This document shows, one piece after another, positions 7,639 to 17,000 of a stretch of 30,510 nucleotides of DNA; the stretch's first letter is position 1, and every line of letters begins with the position of its first letter. Origin of the DNA: a virus. The position numbers were made by a program, and so were the translations under genes. The stretch is from positions 1 through 30,510 of IMG/VR virus record IMGVR_UViG_3300047678_000819; one strand, 5' to 3'. Below the pieces are notes generated by a model. The model ran no database searches. It saw nothing but the letters and a program-made list of their open reading frames with translations, and was not told the origin of the DNA.

Positions 7639-10600
7639 TTAGGTCTGGATCACCACCGTCAGATCGGACCCCGGATCGGGCGACGCGACCGAGAGGATAT
7701 CGAAAGCCAAGTCGTCGCCTTCGTTCAGAATTGGCGTCGGCCAGATCGCGGGACGGACGTTCTCTCCGGCCAAGTGGTCGCCCGTTACAATCGCATCGAA
7801 CGTCTGGTTGTCCGGATCGACGGCCAGCAGATGCACGTATTCTTCATTCGCCCCGCCGAGGTCGATGTGGATGAACCTCCCGACCTCCAGGCCAAGTCGG
7901 TTCGCGCCGTACGATGCCGTCGAGACGGTCTGTTGCGTTCCGGATCCGGTGATGTCCTGCGCCAACATGATTCCGTAGTCGGCATACGGTAGGCGGCGCG
8001 TGGCCGGTAGGCCGTAACCCTGGTTGTTCACCATGAAGTCGAACGTGTTCTTGTAGGCGGTCGGCAGCGACTGAGCGATGCCCATGTATTCGAGCGGCTC
8101 CCACGTAGCTCCGTCGTCGCGGCTGATCTTGACCAGATAGGCCGACTGGCCGTCGGTGGTGCCCTGCTGGACATAGGCATAGATGCACCGGATGGACGCG
8201 GCGTCCTGCACCTTCATAGGGATCGCGACGGTGTCTTGCGCTGCGAGCGCACCCGGAATTTGGAACGTGTAGGCGCCCCCATTGCAGGTCCGGTCGCCAG
8301 GCGTGAACGGTTCGCTGTGGTGCGAGAGAGGAAAGACCGTGAATGGCCCGAAGCCGAAGTGGTTTGCGACACCCACGAGCGCCGACACCACACACGCCGA
8401 GGGAAGCTTCGCTTCAACGCGTGCCGGGAGGCCGGGCGTCCGGAAGAAACCCTTCTTCACCGAGAACGTGAATGTCTTCTGATCGAGTTTGTAGAAACGG
8501 ACACCCTTCAAGTGCGCACAGCGCATCGTGCCGAATGTGGCTTGGCCGGTTGGTACGCCAGGGTACTCCCGCTGGAACTGGAAGTTTCCGGACGGGACGA
8601 CATCTCCTTCGTTACCCGGACCCACGATCTGAACACACTCGAACGAGCGCCGCCCGCTGTTATCCGTGTCCTTCGCCTCGTCGTTGAACACTACGAAGTC
8701 GCCCACTTTGAACTCTCGCGTGGTGTCGGGGTTCACCGTACAGGCCACCGTCGCTGGATCGGTGGTCTTGTCGAGCGCGGCGTCGAGTGAGGCCCATAGA
8801 TCCGCGGCGAGTTCATCCACGTAGTAGAGCGCCATGGCGACCTGCTGCGCGCCCACGATGTTACTGTTGCCGGAGGCATCCGGAAGGACCTCCATGTTGT
8901 CGACGGCGAACGTGCCGTAGTCGGAGAGTTTGGGTGTTCCGGTCACGATCCCCGGTACTCCGGTATCGATCAGAACCTCCTCCGGCACGTCGTCGGGAGT
9001 CACATCGGCGGGCTTCGGGCCGGTGACCAAGTCGTACATCGAGTCCGTGGTTGTGCGGCCCTGAATGTCGATGCTGTAGTCGTTGTTCAACCGCCAGCCC
9101 GTGACGCGGAACTCTCCCGCACCACCCGGCATGTCCGGGTGCGTCATCGAGCAGACAACCCCCGGCTCGGTGTTGAGCGCGAGGACAGTGGTCCGGAACT
9201 GAACGCCCCTCGCAGCCTTCCATTCCGCTGCTGTGATGCCGCCCAACTCCTCGCGGAGGCGAATCGCGATGATCCTGCCCGCCTGCGACTTCGAGAATGT
9301 CCCGGCGAGGTTGACGCTCGACTTGAGGAACTGCGGTCCCGCGCCACCGGCCAGCAGGAGCGCATGGTCCACGTCGTAGACGGCCACGCTGTTCGCGACG
9401 AACTCGAAATCCTCATCCGCGAAGTGCGCGGTGATGTGATTGAACGACGGCTTGAGCGGCGCGAGTTTCAGGCTGCGGAAGAGGATGTTCCCGTCGGTGA
9501 AAGCCTCGACTGCCGAGGAGTTCACCCTTACGCCAACCTTGAGCTTCCCGAAGGAGAACGTATAGTAGCCCAGGCAGTTGATCAGCACTTCCTGAATCCA
9601 GTCGCGGAGTGGCTTCTCCTCCTGCACTGATCCTCGGAACTTGAACTGAGTCTCCGTGCCGGTTCCGACGAGCTTTGTCACTTGCTCGTCACAGATCGTG
9701 GCCGCATCAATGGCGGCCTGCACGTCGAAGAACGTCTCCGCGAGGTCCAACTGCTGGGTGGTCGCGCCGGAGCCGAGACGCAGGCCACGCGCGCGGAACA
9801 GCATGTTGATCGCAATCCAGACAGGGTTGGTGAGGGGCGGGCCGTACACGCGCACGCCAGGTGAAGTCCAGACCCAGCCCTTCATCCCGCTCTGGACGAT
9901 GGCTTCCATCTGGTGCTCGCCGGGCTTCGACAACTGAAGTCCCTTGGCATCGCCGCGCCGCAGCACGAGGAAGGCGGTTCCAGCCGCGAAGTTGTCCTTG
10001 TAGGTGGAGTTGCCGGAGAAGACTTTTCGCCAGTCGCCGCCGGTCTGGTTTCCGGACTGGTCGAGAGAGAACCAGTCCAGCGCCCCAGCGGGATCGTCGC
10101 CGGAGACCGTGCGAAGCCCGAAGGTGCCTGGGTAGCCGTGGTGAAACTGGCCGTCGAGTTTGTGGCCGTTGCCGAACGTCACCGGGCCCTCGCAGACGAC
10201 ACCCAGCCCTTCGTAGAAGTCGCTCTCGTCCCGGCCTGCCGCCATCTTGCCGTTCACCGGCATGTCGCTGTCGGTGTAGACTTCCGGCATCACCTGGTCG
10301 TAGATCGAGTCCGCGACTAGCGAGACGCTGGTGAGTGGCGACCGCCCGAAGCCCCATGTTCCGGTCGAGTTGTCCTTGATGCGGACACCCTGCGGTTCCG
10401 CGAGGATCGCGCCGTAATACCGCTTCATGCCGTGCGCCAGGCATCCGTTCGGCGTCTCGTATCCCTTGTCGCACTTCGAAGCGTTGGCGTCCGGGAAGTG
10501 AATCAGGTCGAGAGCGCCAGCGGTCGAATACGGGCAGGGACCGGAGTTGAAGTGCTTCCAGCACGTCCGCGAAATCTTGCGAGTCGGGTACGGCAGGTTC

Positions 10601-11445
10601 AGTTCATACAGGCCATCGGCGGCGTTGACCTTGAACTCTGGACTGGCGTCGAGCGACCAGTTGACGATGTCGCCCTTCCAAAGGTCGAGCTTGATGCCTT
10701 GCCCGACATGGAATAGGGAGAACTCGATTGACGCGCGGTAGAGGTCCACGTCGTTTGCGAGGTCGCGCATCACGCGATCCGCGTTCCCGAACGTGAAGGA
10801 CGCATCGTCGGACTCGCCGCCCATGCCCTGCTGGATGCCGTCGAACTCCAACAGCCGCGCCTGGTACAACTGCCCGCCGATGGTGCAACGGCGGTCGGAC
10901 AGGTAAATCGCAGGGTACCCGCTCTGGAGAGGCTGGATCTTGACGAGCGGGACGATCCGCTGGACCTGGGACAGCAGCGCGTCCTTCAACGCCTGCGTCG
11001 GGAAGCGGGTCAACGTGGAATTGAGGGTATAGGTGGGAGGCGCCGCTGGGATCTCGATCAGCGTCAAGCCGACCGAGCAGATATGGTCCGCGACCATCTC
11101 CCACGAGAGAGGCTCGTTGGCGAAGCGGCATGTGTAGGCAGTCGTCCCGATGCCATCAACGTTGGGTGCGTTGTAAGTGAACGCGCCGTAGGCTCCGTAC
11201 TTCGACTCGAAGAAGTTCCGGAGGGCGATCCGGTCTGAATCGCGCAACGAGGCGCGCCGTACCGTGAACCGCTTCGCGCCAGTGCCCAGCAGGAAGCGTT
11301 GTTCGATCTTCGCGTTCCCGCTGCCGAACTGATGGATCGCCACGTCTGGACGCCAGGCGCGGCCGTGCTGATAATCCGGCACGATGGGGAACACGCCACT
11401 CGGTGCAATCTCCGGGACGGTGATGTTGCCGATAGTGTCGGGCAT
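7639..11445 (-). CDS. tail tip protein, M/L/J-like fusion
   Basis: This 1268-aa protein assembles the distal tail tip. Residues about 30-145 resemble the M-like or DUF2460 distal tail domain ('IALRNFFESKYGAYGAFTYNAP'). Residues about 150-345 resemble the DUF2163 / lambda gpL region, including a Cys set C295, C304, C325 and C335 ('TCWKHFNSGPCPY', 'KCDKGYETPNGC'). In lambda gpL relatives such cysteines hold an iron-sulfur cluster. Residues about 560-860 resemble the hub region of gpJ-type central tail proteins ('RDWIQEVLINCLGYYTF', 'GEFRVTGWRLN'). The rest (about 870-1268) is beta-rich and probably forms the exposed tip or fibre attachment. In lambda L and J are separate and K and I lie between them. 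Here no K or I is seen. ATG 11445 has GAGGAG upstream and lies just after the 87-aa gene. Confidence 0.85.
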   Translation of the reverse strand: MPDTIGNITVPEIAPSGVFPIVPDYQHGRAWRPDVAIHQFGSGNAKIEQRFLLGTGAKRFTVRRASLRDSDRIALRNFFESKYGAYGAFTYNAPNVDGIGTTAYTCRFANEPLSWEMVADHICSVGLTLIEIPAAPPTYTLNSTLTRFPTQALKDALLSQVQRIVPLVKIQPLQSGYPAIYLSDRRCTIGGQLYQARLLEFDGIQQGMGGESDDASFTFGNADRVMRDLANDVDLYRASIEFSLFHVGQGIKLDLWKGDIVNWSLDASPEFKVNAADGLYELNLPYPTRKISRTCWKHFNSGPCPYSTAGALDLIHFPDANASKCDKGYETPNGCLAHGMKRYYGAILAEPQGVRIKDNSTGTWGFGRSPLTSVSLVADSIYDQVMPEVYTDSDMPVNGKMAAGRDESDFYEGLGVVCEGPVTFGNGHKLDGQFHHGYPGTFGLRTVSGDDPAGALDWFSLDQSGNQTGGDWRKVFSGNSTYKDNFAAGTAFLVLRRGDAKGLQLSKPGEHQMEAIVQSGMKGWVWTSPGVRVYGPPLTNPVWIAINMLFRARGLRLGSGATTQQLDLAETFFDVQAAIDAATICDEQVTKLVGTGTETQFKFRGSVQEEKPLRDWIQEVLINCLGYYTFSFGKLKVGVRVNSSAVEAFTDGNILFRSLKLAPLKPSFNHITAHFADEDFEFVANSVAVYDVDHALLLAGGAGPQFLKSSVNLAGTFSKSQAGRIIAIRLREELGGITAAEWKAARGVQFRTTVLALNTEPGVVCSMTHPDMPGGAGEFRVTGWRLNNDYSIDIQGRTTTDSMYDLVTGPKPADVTPDDVPEEVLIDTGVPGIVTGTPKLSDYGTFAVDNMEVLPDASGNSNIVGAQQVAMALYYVDELAADLWASLDAALDKTTDPATVACTVNPDTTREFKVGDFVVFNDEAKDTDNSGRRSFECVQIVGPGNEGDVVPSGNFQFQREYPGVPTGQATFGTMRCAHLKGVRFYKLDQKTFTFSVKKGFFRTPGLPARVEAKLPSACVVSALVGVANHFGFGPFTVFPLSHHSEPFTPGDRTCNGGAYTFQIPGALAAQDTVAIPMKVQDAASIRCIYAYVQQGTTDGQSAYLVKISRDDGATWEPLEYMGIAQSLPTAYKNTFDFMVNNQGYGLPATRRLPYADYGIMLAQDITGSGTQQTVSTASYGANRLGLEVGRFIHIDLGGANEEYVHLLAVDPDNQTFDAIVTGDHLAGENVRPAIWPTPILNEGDDLAFDILSVASPDPGSDLTVVIQT

Positions 11446-11449
11446 CTGC

Positions 11450-11713
11450 TCAGCGCTCCTCGACTTTCGCGATGAACGAGCGGTCTTCTGTCCGTCCAGC
11501 CGAAGTCGCGATGCGATTGGTGACGGTGTACGACTGGCCCGCCGTGCCGCCCGAGAGCCAAACCGTAGCCGATGATGCCGTCTTCGAGTCCGCCATCTTC
11601 GTAAGCCCTACCGGGACCAGCCACTCGCTCGTTGCGATCTGATCGCTCGCGAGCCAGCGAGTCCAGTCGATTGTGTAGTCGAGGACCGCGTTCGGGTCTT
11701 TCGCGAAAGTCAT
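11450..11713 (-). CDS. small Ig-like tail / fibre adaptor protein
   Basis: This 87-aa protein starts MTFAKDPNAVLDYTIDW. It has an N-terminal 'LDY..DW..WL....I..S.W' pattern and a beta-sandwich core, 'ATVWLSGGTAGQSYTVTNRI', ending in 'RTEDRSFIAKVEER'. I associate this pattern with a widespread family of short phage proteins located between LamG or fibre genes and the tail tip, sometimes named fibre-tail adaptors. It is probably a small virion Ig-like domain that links appendages to the tail. The frame is open further upstream to 11779, but ATG 11713 overlaps the previous stop in the classic ATGA arrangement, which indicates translational coupling. The next gene begins 4 nt downstream. Confidence 0.75.
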   Translation of the reverse strand: MTFAKDPNAVLDYTIDWTRWLASDQIATSEWLVPVGLTKMADSKTASSATVWLSGGTAGQSYTVTNRIATSAGRTEDRSFIAKVEER

Positions 11714-12801
11714 GCCTCGATGTCCCGGTTCTCGTGACGAACGGTGAACGTGCGTGATTCTGGTGCCGGCGACACGCAACGACTCTCATGCCTGATTGAC
11801 AGCGTGCGCTCCGGTGCTCCAGGCGGCCTGCGGTATGCGGCGAAGCTCGCGGTTCCTTCGATCACTGCGCTTCTTGGCGCGCCGCGGAACCCTGCTACTG
11901 CCGAAGACGAGCCACCGGCGATCTGCGCCTCGCGATACGCCATGAGTGGCGCATACCAAAACCGCTGCCGCTTGGCGAGTAGTACCCACGGCCCCAACGA
12001 CACTTCGCGGACTTCCTCCGGATACAGCGATCTTGTCCACGAGGCGAAGCCGAAGATCTCGGCGAACATTCCCGGCGTGGCCGACGAAAGTGCAAAGACA
12101 TCGACGTTTCCGGCAACCCCACTGGCGTTGGCAAGCGTGTTCTGCACGGCCAGAACGCCGTTGTGGTAGACACTGGCGGTCTTGTCTGCGTCGCAGGGAA
12201 GGATGAAGGTCACGCAGTTGACCTTCCGAAGATCGGCATTGTAGGAACCCCACTCAAATGGCCCATACGGTGCCGATCCGTTGCGAAAGATGGCCTTGTA
12301 CGCGCCGGTGGAGGTTCGCACGCCCAACCACCATGTGCTCGTAAAACTGTTGCCGACGATGGTCGGGTATCCCGAGCCGTTCACGCGGTTGATCCGGAAC
12401 CACACGCACACCGAGACAACCTTGTTCGTCCCATCGCCGCTGTAAATTGGGCAGTTGCCGAGACCGCCAACTGACAATCCAGCCTGCTCGTTGCTGTAGG
12501 CGAAAGCGCGCCCGAACGGAGTTGCGACGTTGCCGCCAGCGCCAGGAGCAACCGTCAATCCGGAGGGCGCGGCTCCCGACTGGAGACGCCGCCGATAGTA
12601 CCCGGGCGAAAACTCCCCGGTGGTAGTCTCACGCTTGCCGTTCATGTGAAACGCATTCGCTGACATGCGAGGCTCAAGCCCGCTTGGCAGCCAGAGCGAA
12701 TGCAAGCCGCCCGCCAACGGCGAAGCAAAATCGGGAATCGCCTCCTGCTGGCCGCTTGGGAAGCAGGTTTGCGACTCGGCATTGAGCAGCAGATGGCGCA
12801 T
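11710..12801 (-). CDS. LamG-like (concanavalin fold) tail appendage protein
   Basis: This 363-aa protein has a central LamG / concanavalin-like jelly-roll at about residues 85-270: 'FAYSNEQAGLSVGG', 'VVSVCVWFRI', 'WWLGVRTSTG', 'TASVYHNGVLAVQ', 'FAEIFGFASWTRSLYPEEV'. It ends with 'LGPWVLLAKRQRFWY', the closing motif I know from phage LamG proteins of this class. Such domains usually bind sugars on the host surface. The C-terminal tail (about 325-363) repeats the motif 'RTLSIRHESR' / 'RTFTVRHENR', which may be a short attachment element. The frame is open up to 12894, but ATG 12801 shares its A with the previous stop (TGATG) and is preferred. The 3' end overlaps the next start by 4 bp, so three genes are translationally coupled. 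Confidence 0.8.
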   Translation of the reverse strand: MRHLLLNAESQTCFPSGQQEAIPDFASPLAGGLHSLWLPSGLEPRMSANAFHMNGKRETTTGEFSPGYYRRRLQSGAAPSGLTVAPGAGGNVATPFGRAFAYSNEQAGLSVGGLGNCPIYSGDGTNKVVSVCVWFRINRVNGSGYPTIVGNSFTSTWWLGVRTSTGAYKAIFRNGSAPYGPFEWGSYNADLRKVNCVTFILPCDADKTASVYHNGVLAVQNTLANASGVAGNVDVFALSSATPGMFAEIFGFASWTRSLYPEEVREVSLGPWVLLAKRQRFWYAPLMAYREAQIAGGSSSAVAGFRGAPRSAVIEGTASFAAYRRPPGAPERTLSIRHESRCVSPAPESRTFTVRHENRDIEA

Positions 12802-13277
12802 CAGGCAACCTCGAACTCCACACCGCGCCAGAAGCCCAGGTTGTCGGTGGCATCGAGCGCTAAGCCGCAGCGGTTGATAGCGAGAACGCCCCATACGGGC
12901 GGAAGTACGTTTCCGAAGGCCGGGGCGACGGAGAACGGAGGACTGATCAGGATGCCCGCGCCGGGGACGTAGATCGAGCCGATCTGGCGGATCGACAGGG
13001 TTTCAAGCGTGACCGACACTGCTTCATCCACGCCGGTAACGCCAGCCGGGAAGATCGGCGACGTGTCGTCGGTCGCGCCCCAAGCAAAGAAGTAGACGGC
13101 ATACCGGTCACCAAGGCTTCCCGACGCGGGTTTGATTTTGAACTGGCAGATGGCGTCGATGTAGCGGCTGTTCTGGTTTTCGACCTTGGCAGAACTGCGA
13201 GCCGCGCCGGTGGCGAGGCCGTTGAGGGTAACGCTGAAATTGGTGACCGGGCCGAAATGGGTGCGGATCGTGGACAC
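12801..13277 (-). CDS. phage tail-region structural protein, unknown
   Basis: This 158-aa beta-rich protein has regularly spaced strands: 'FSVTLNGLATGAAR', 'YIDAICQFKIK', 'RYAVYFFAWGATDD', 'VSVTLETLSI', and 'FWRGVEFEVA' at the end. The pattern of a virion jelly-roll or decoration domain is clear, but I cannot name the family with certainty. The start is GTG 13277 with AGAGG about 6 nt upstream, 9 bp after the previous gene. Its stop overlaps the LamG gene start (TGATG). The position suggests a component of the tail tip or an appendage base that works with the LamG protein. Confidence 0.75.
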   Translation of the reverse strand: MSTIRTHFGPVTNFSVTLNGLATGAARSSAKVENQNSRYIDAICQFKIKPASGSLGDRYAVYFFAWGATDDTSPIFPAGVTGVDEAVSVTLETLSIRQIGSIYVPGAGILISPPFSVAPAFGNVLPPVWGVLAINRCGLALDATDNLGFWRGVEFEVA

Positions 13278-13286
13278 GTGTGCCTC

Positions 13287-13670
13287 TTAGTCCTGAAGGA
13301 TCGAAAGGTCGTTCTCGCGAACGATGACGAAGTCGCCGTCGTTGACCGTGGCCGGTGAGGAGAGAGAGCCGCCGCCCAGAAAGTTCCCCGCGCTTTGCGC
13401 GTCCCACATGCCGAGGTATGTGTACGTCCCGGCGGGAACCGGGAAGAACAGAGCGGTCACGTTTCGGGTTCGCTTGGCGTTCCCGCTGTCGTCAATCGCG
13501 GTGAACTGGGTGACCGCCTTCCGCGCGTATGGGCTGCCGGAGGTTTCGCTCTGGCCGGTCTTGCCGGGATCGGCAGTGTGCAGGCTGCACCAGTATTCGG
13601 TGACCTGGAAGTCCTGTCCGAGGAATGCTTTTTCGAGGATCTTCTGGTCCAGGTATGCGGAAAACGACAT
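13287..13670 (-). CDS. short phage tail fibre-type protein
   Basis: This 127-aa protein begins 'MSFSAYLDQKILEKAFLGQDFQ' (shown in part) and continues with 'WCSLHTADPG', 'GSPYARKAVTQF', 'TALFFPVPAGTYTYLGMWDA' and 'GGGSLSSP'. This follows a recurrent pattern of small phage tail fibre proteins: an N-terminal 'YL...L...F', 'VgLhta.P', 'YaR.avt', 'F......W..v.higlwDa..gG'. It probably forms a small virion beta-sandwich at the tail tip. ATG 13670 has AGGAG about 6 nt upstream. It lies 17 bp after the M-like gene and 9 bp before the 158-aa gene, and so belongs to the same operon. Confidence 0.75.
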   Translation of the reverse strand: MSFSAYLDQKILEKAFLGQDFQVTEYWCSLHTADPGKTGQSETSGSPYARKAVTQFTAIDDSGNAKRTRNVTALFFPVPAGTYTYLGMWDAQSAGNFLGGGSLSSPATVNDGDFVIVRENDLSILQD

Positions 13671-13687
13671 CGACTTCTCCTGCGGGT

Positions 13688-14089
13688 TCAGGCCAACTCA
13701 ATCAGTTCGATGGAGACGTCCGAGCGTCCGGGGCCAGCAGTTTGGTTCCACTCACCGTCGAACCGGACGGTGTACCTGCCGGTCGTCGCCGCGCCGGTCG
13801 GGTCCCATGAGAACTTCGGGTTGGTCTCGTATGGATCGTAGAAATAGAACGGTTCAGTCGGCCCGCCCCGCGCCTCGTAGAAATCGCGGAGCGCCTGTAG
13901 CGGCGTGGGCTGCAGCCGCTTCGCCAGCCGCCACCGCTTCCTGCTGTTGTTCACCGGGACCGAGCGCTGCGACTCTCCGTTCCGGTACTCGTTTTCGATG
14001 ACCGGATACTCCTGCGAACGCGCGAACGCGCGGGACAGGGTTTGCGGCAGCACCGTCGCCGGCGCGGCGTTCTGAATAGAGCCAGGCAT
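13688..14089 (-). CDS. minor tail protein, M-like
   Basis: This 133-aa protein lies directly after the tape measure, where lambda has gpM. Its middle reads 'WRLAKRLQPTPLQALRDFYEARGG' (shown broken: WRLAKRLQ, LQALRDFYEARGG) and then 'PFYFYDPYE'. This is the helix followed by 'G...pF.f.dP' seen in lambda gpM and DUF2460-type distal tail proteins. The C-terminus 'YTVRFDGEWNQ...VSIELIEL' is the expected final beta sheet. It probably caps the tail tube at the tip end. It is 24 residues longer than lambda gpM. ATG 14089 has a weak SD and follows the tape measure by only 4 bp, so it may depend on coupled translation. Confidence 0.7.
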   Translation of the reverse strand: MPGSIQNAAPATVLPQTLSRAFARSQEYPVIENEYRNGESQRSVPVNNSRKRWRLAKRLQPTPLQALRDFYEARGGPTEPFYFYDPYETNPKFSWDPTGAATTGRYTVRFDGEWNQTAGPGRSDVSIELIELA

Positions 14090-14093
14090 GGAA

Positions 14094-17000
14094 CTACGAG
14101 GTCAGCAGTCCAGGACTCATCTGAAGCGTGGCCATCTGCCGCCGCCCGGAATTGGACCGTGCAGCGCTCATCGTCGCGCCTTGCACCGCGCGCGGGTTGT
14201 CCGCGATGGCTTGCACCGCTTCGCCGCGCAGCAGAGCGGTGGTCGCCGGGCCGTCCAACTGGATCACGACGTTCCCGGCACCGGACGGCACGCCGCCGCC
14301 AATCCGGTCGAGCGTCGGTAAGCCTCCCAAGCCAGGGAGAGCGGTCCCATTTGCGAACCCGGCAGACTGGAACAGCGAGCCTCCGGACTGCACCAGATCG
14401 AGCGGGCGCGCGGTGCCTGGCATGCCCGTCGGCTTCTGTCCGGTGCTCATGGCGTACAACTCCACGAGGTCACGGATCTGCTGGGCCCGGATCGCTACGT
14501 CGAGGTTGCCGCCGAAGCCCTGCTTGGCAATATCGACGATCTGCTTCAGGAGTCCCTTGTCGGAGATATCGACGCCGTAGGTCGCCTTGATCTTCTCGCG
14601 GGCTTTCTCCTGCGCGCCCTTCACGAACAGGCGCACGATTCCGGCCGCGAATCCGATTCCAGCGCCGATGGCTGCGCCCAGCGGACCGCCATACTTGAAC
14701 CCGATCAGCGCGCCACCAGCCGTCGTCTCGCCGACACCGAGCCACCCGCCGCGCCGCAATCCATCGAACGCCAAGAGGGCGCCTCCCATCAGCGCCGCGT
14801 TCGACTTGCCGATCGCAGAGAGCTTCTGGCCCATCGTCGCCGCCTGCCACGTCGTCGCGACGCCGGGAGCCAACTGCACGCTGCCGCCAATCCCGAGGAA
14901 GGATTTCAGGTTCGCCAGCGAGCCAGCCAAACCTGCCTTCGAGAACAACCCGCCGGTCCCCGCTGCGGTCGCCACGCCACCGACACCGCCACTTCCGCCG
15001 CTGTTGGGAATGAACGGAGGAGTGCCCCATCCACCAGCGGCACCGCCGGGAATCGGGACGCCGCCACCGAACCCACCACCTCCCGCGCCGAACACGGGGA
15101 CCGCGCCGACGCCAAGCATTCCGCCCAGCCCACCGAGGATGCCGCCGCCCGATCCTCCGGACGCGAAAGACACCTTCTGGCCGGTGAACAGTTGCATCAG
15201 CATCGCCGCTACGCGCGAGGAGACCACGTCCTTGATCGCGGTCAGCAGTGCGGTCTTGAACGAATTTCCGATGGCCGACCAAATGGACTGCGACTTCGTG
15301 AGGAGCGCATCGAAGACGCCTTCGGCCTGCCGCTTGAAGGAGTCGAATACCTGCCGGTTGTGGTCGCGGATCATCCCCGCCGTCCGAGTCGCGGCGTTCT
15401 GGCGTGCGGCGTCGATGGCGGCGTCGGTGCCCTCCTGGTTGGCTTGGCGGATATCCTCGCGCTGCTGACCCAGTTCCCCGATCCGCGCCTTGATTTCGTC
15501 GGCGCGATACCCGAGCCGCTTCAGGTTCGCCTCCTCCTCCAAGACCATGCGCGACGTTTCGAGATCGAACAGGCGCATCTTGATCTCGTGGACGCGCTCC
15601 AGGTAATCCACCTCGATTGCGGCCTTCCGCTGTTCGACGGCGACCTTCTGTTCGAGGGTCTGGGCATCTGCCGCCTCGACAGCGCGGAGTCGGGTGTCGC
15701 GGTCGATTCCAGCGCGCTGTTCTTCAACACCCAGCAACCGTTCGAGGTGTTCGAGGTTCCGCCGCGCGATCTCCTCGTTGTACTGAAGCCTCCGCTGGAA
15801 TAGCTCAGTCTCGAACTCCAGCCGCTTCCGGGCCGCTTCTTCTTCGTCCTTCAAGTACTCCGCAATATGTTCGCGATTGTCCTTGAGCAGCTTCTCTTTG
15901 AACGTTGCCCACCGGTTCGACAACTGATCGAGCACGCTCTGCCACGCCTTGCCTGTCAGCGCGATTCGCTGCTCGACTCCCCGGTCGTCGGTGAACGTCG
16001 TCCACTTCTGGATCTGTGCGTTCATCTCGGCGATCTCGCGAGCGAAGCCCGATTGTCCCCTGACACCGGCTTCGATAGCTGCCTGTCGAGATTCCCGTTC
16101 CACCTCGGCCTGCCGCTTGCGGATCTCGGCGAAGCGCTTTAGTGCCTCGAGGTCCGGTTCTTTGTCGGCCTTGCCTGCCTGCGAAATGGTGATCTTCGGA
16201 CCACCGAAATCAAACGGTTGCTCGCCGGGAAAGATCTGCTTACCCATGATGAGTTCCCGGATTTGGTCGTCCGTCATTCCCTGCTTGCGCAATTCCTCAA
16301 CGCTTGTCTTGCCACTGGCAAGCTGCTTGCGGAGAGCCTGCTGCTGCATCTCGTCGAAGCGAGCCTGGAGTTGCTCCTGCGTGTTCTTGAAGTTGTTATA
16401 GATGATCGCGCCCGCCGCGACGACGCCAGTGGCGAGTAGCGCGTAGGGGTTCAGGCTGGCAAGCCTCAGCGCCGCGATGGATTTCGCGAGCGCCATGATC
16501 TTTTCGGCCAGAGCGTAAGAGGCAAGGATGCCCGAGACCCACAGTGCTATCTCGCCAAACTTTGTGAGGCCATTGGTGTTGTCCTTGAGCCACCCGACCA
16601 GGCCGCGAAGATTGACGATCATCCCCTTGAGGTCCGCTTGGAATTTGGCCCCGATGTCTTCTCGAACGTTGTTGAACTCGCGCCGAAGCGCGCCGAGTTG
16701 GCCTTCGACCGTCTGCGACGCGGCCGCGTGCGCACCCTGAATCTTCACGCCCTCGCGCATCACCGCGTTGTAGCGGATCTGCTTCTCCTCGGTCTCCGTC
16801 AATGCGCGGCCCAGTTGAAGCTCCGCGATCTGGGTTTTCTTCTGGAAGTCGACGAATAGGCCCAACGTGCGCAGGCCGCGCGACGCGCCCGACTCGATGG
16901 CGAGGACAATGCCCTCCATCGCCTCGCCAGCAGATACGTTTTGCACCGCCGCCGCGTCCTTGGCGAGTTTGGCGAGTCCTTCGGACTTCGCGAGGTCCAT

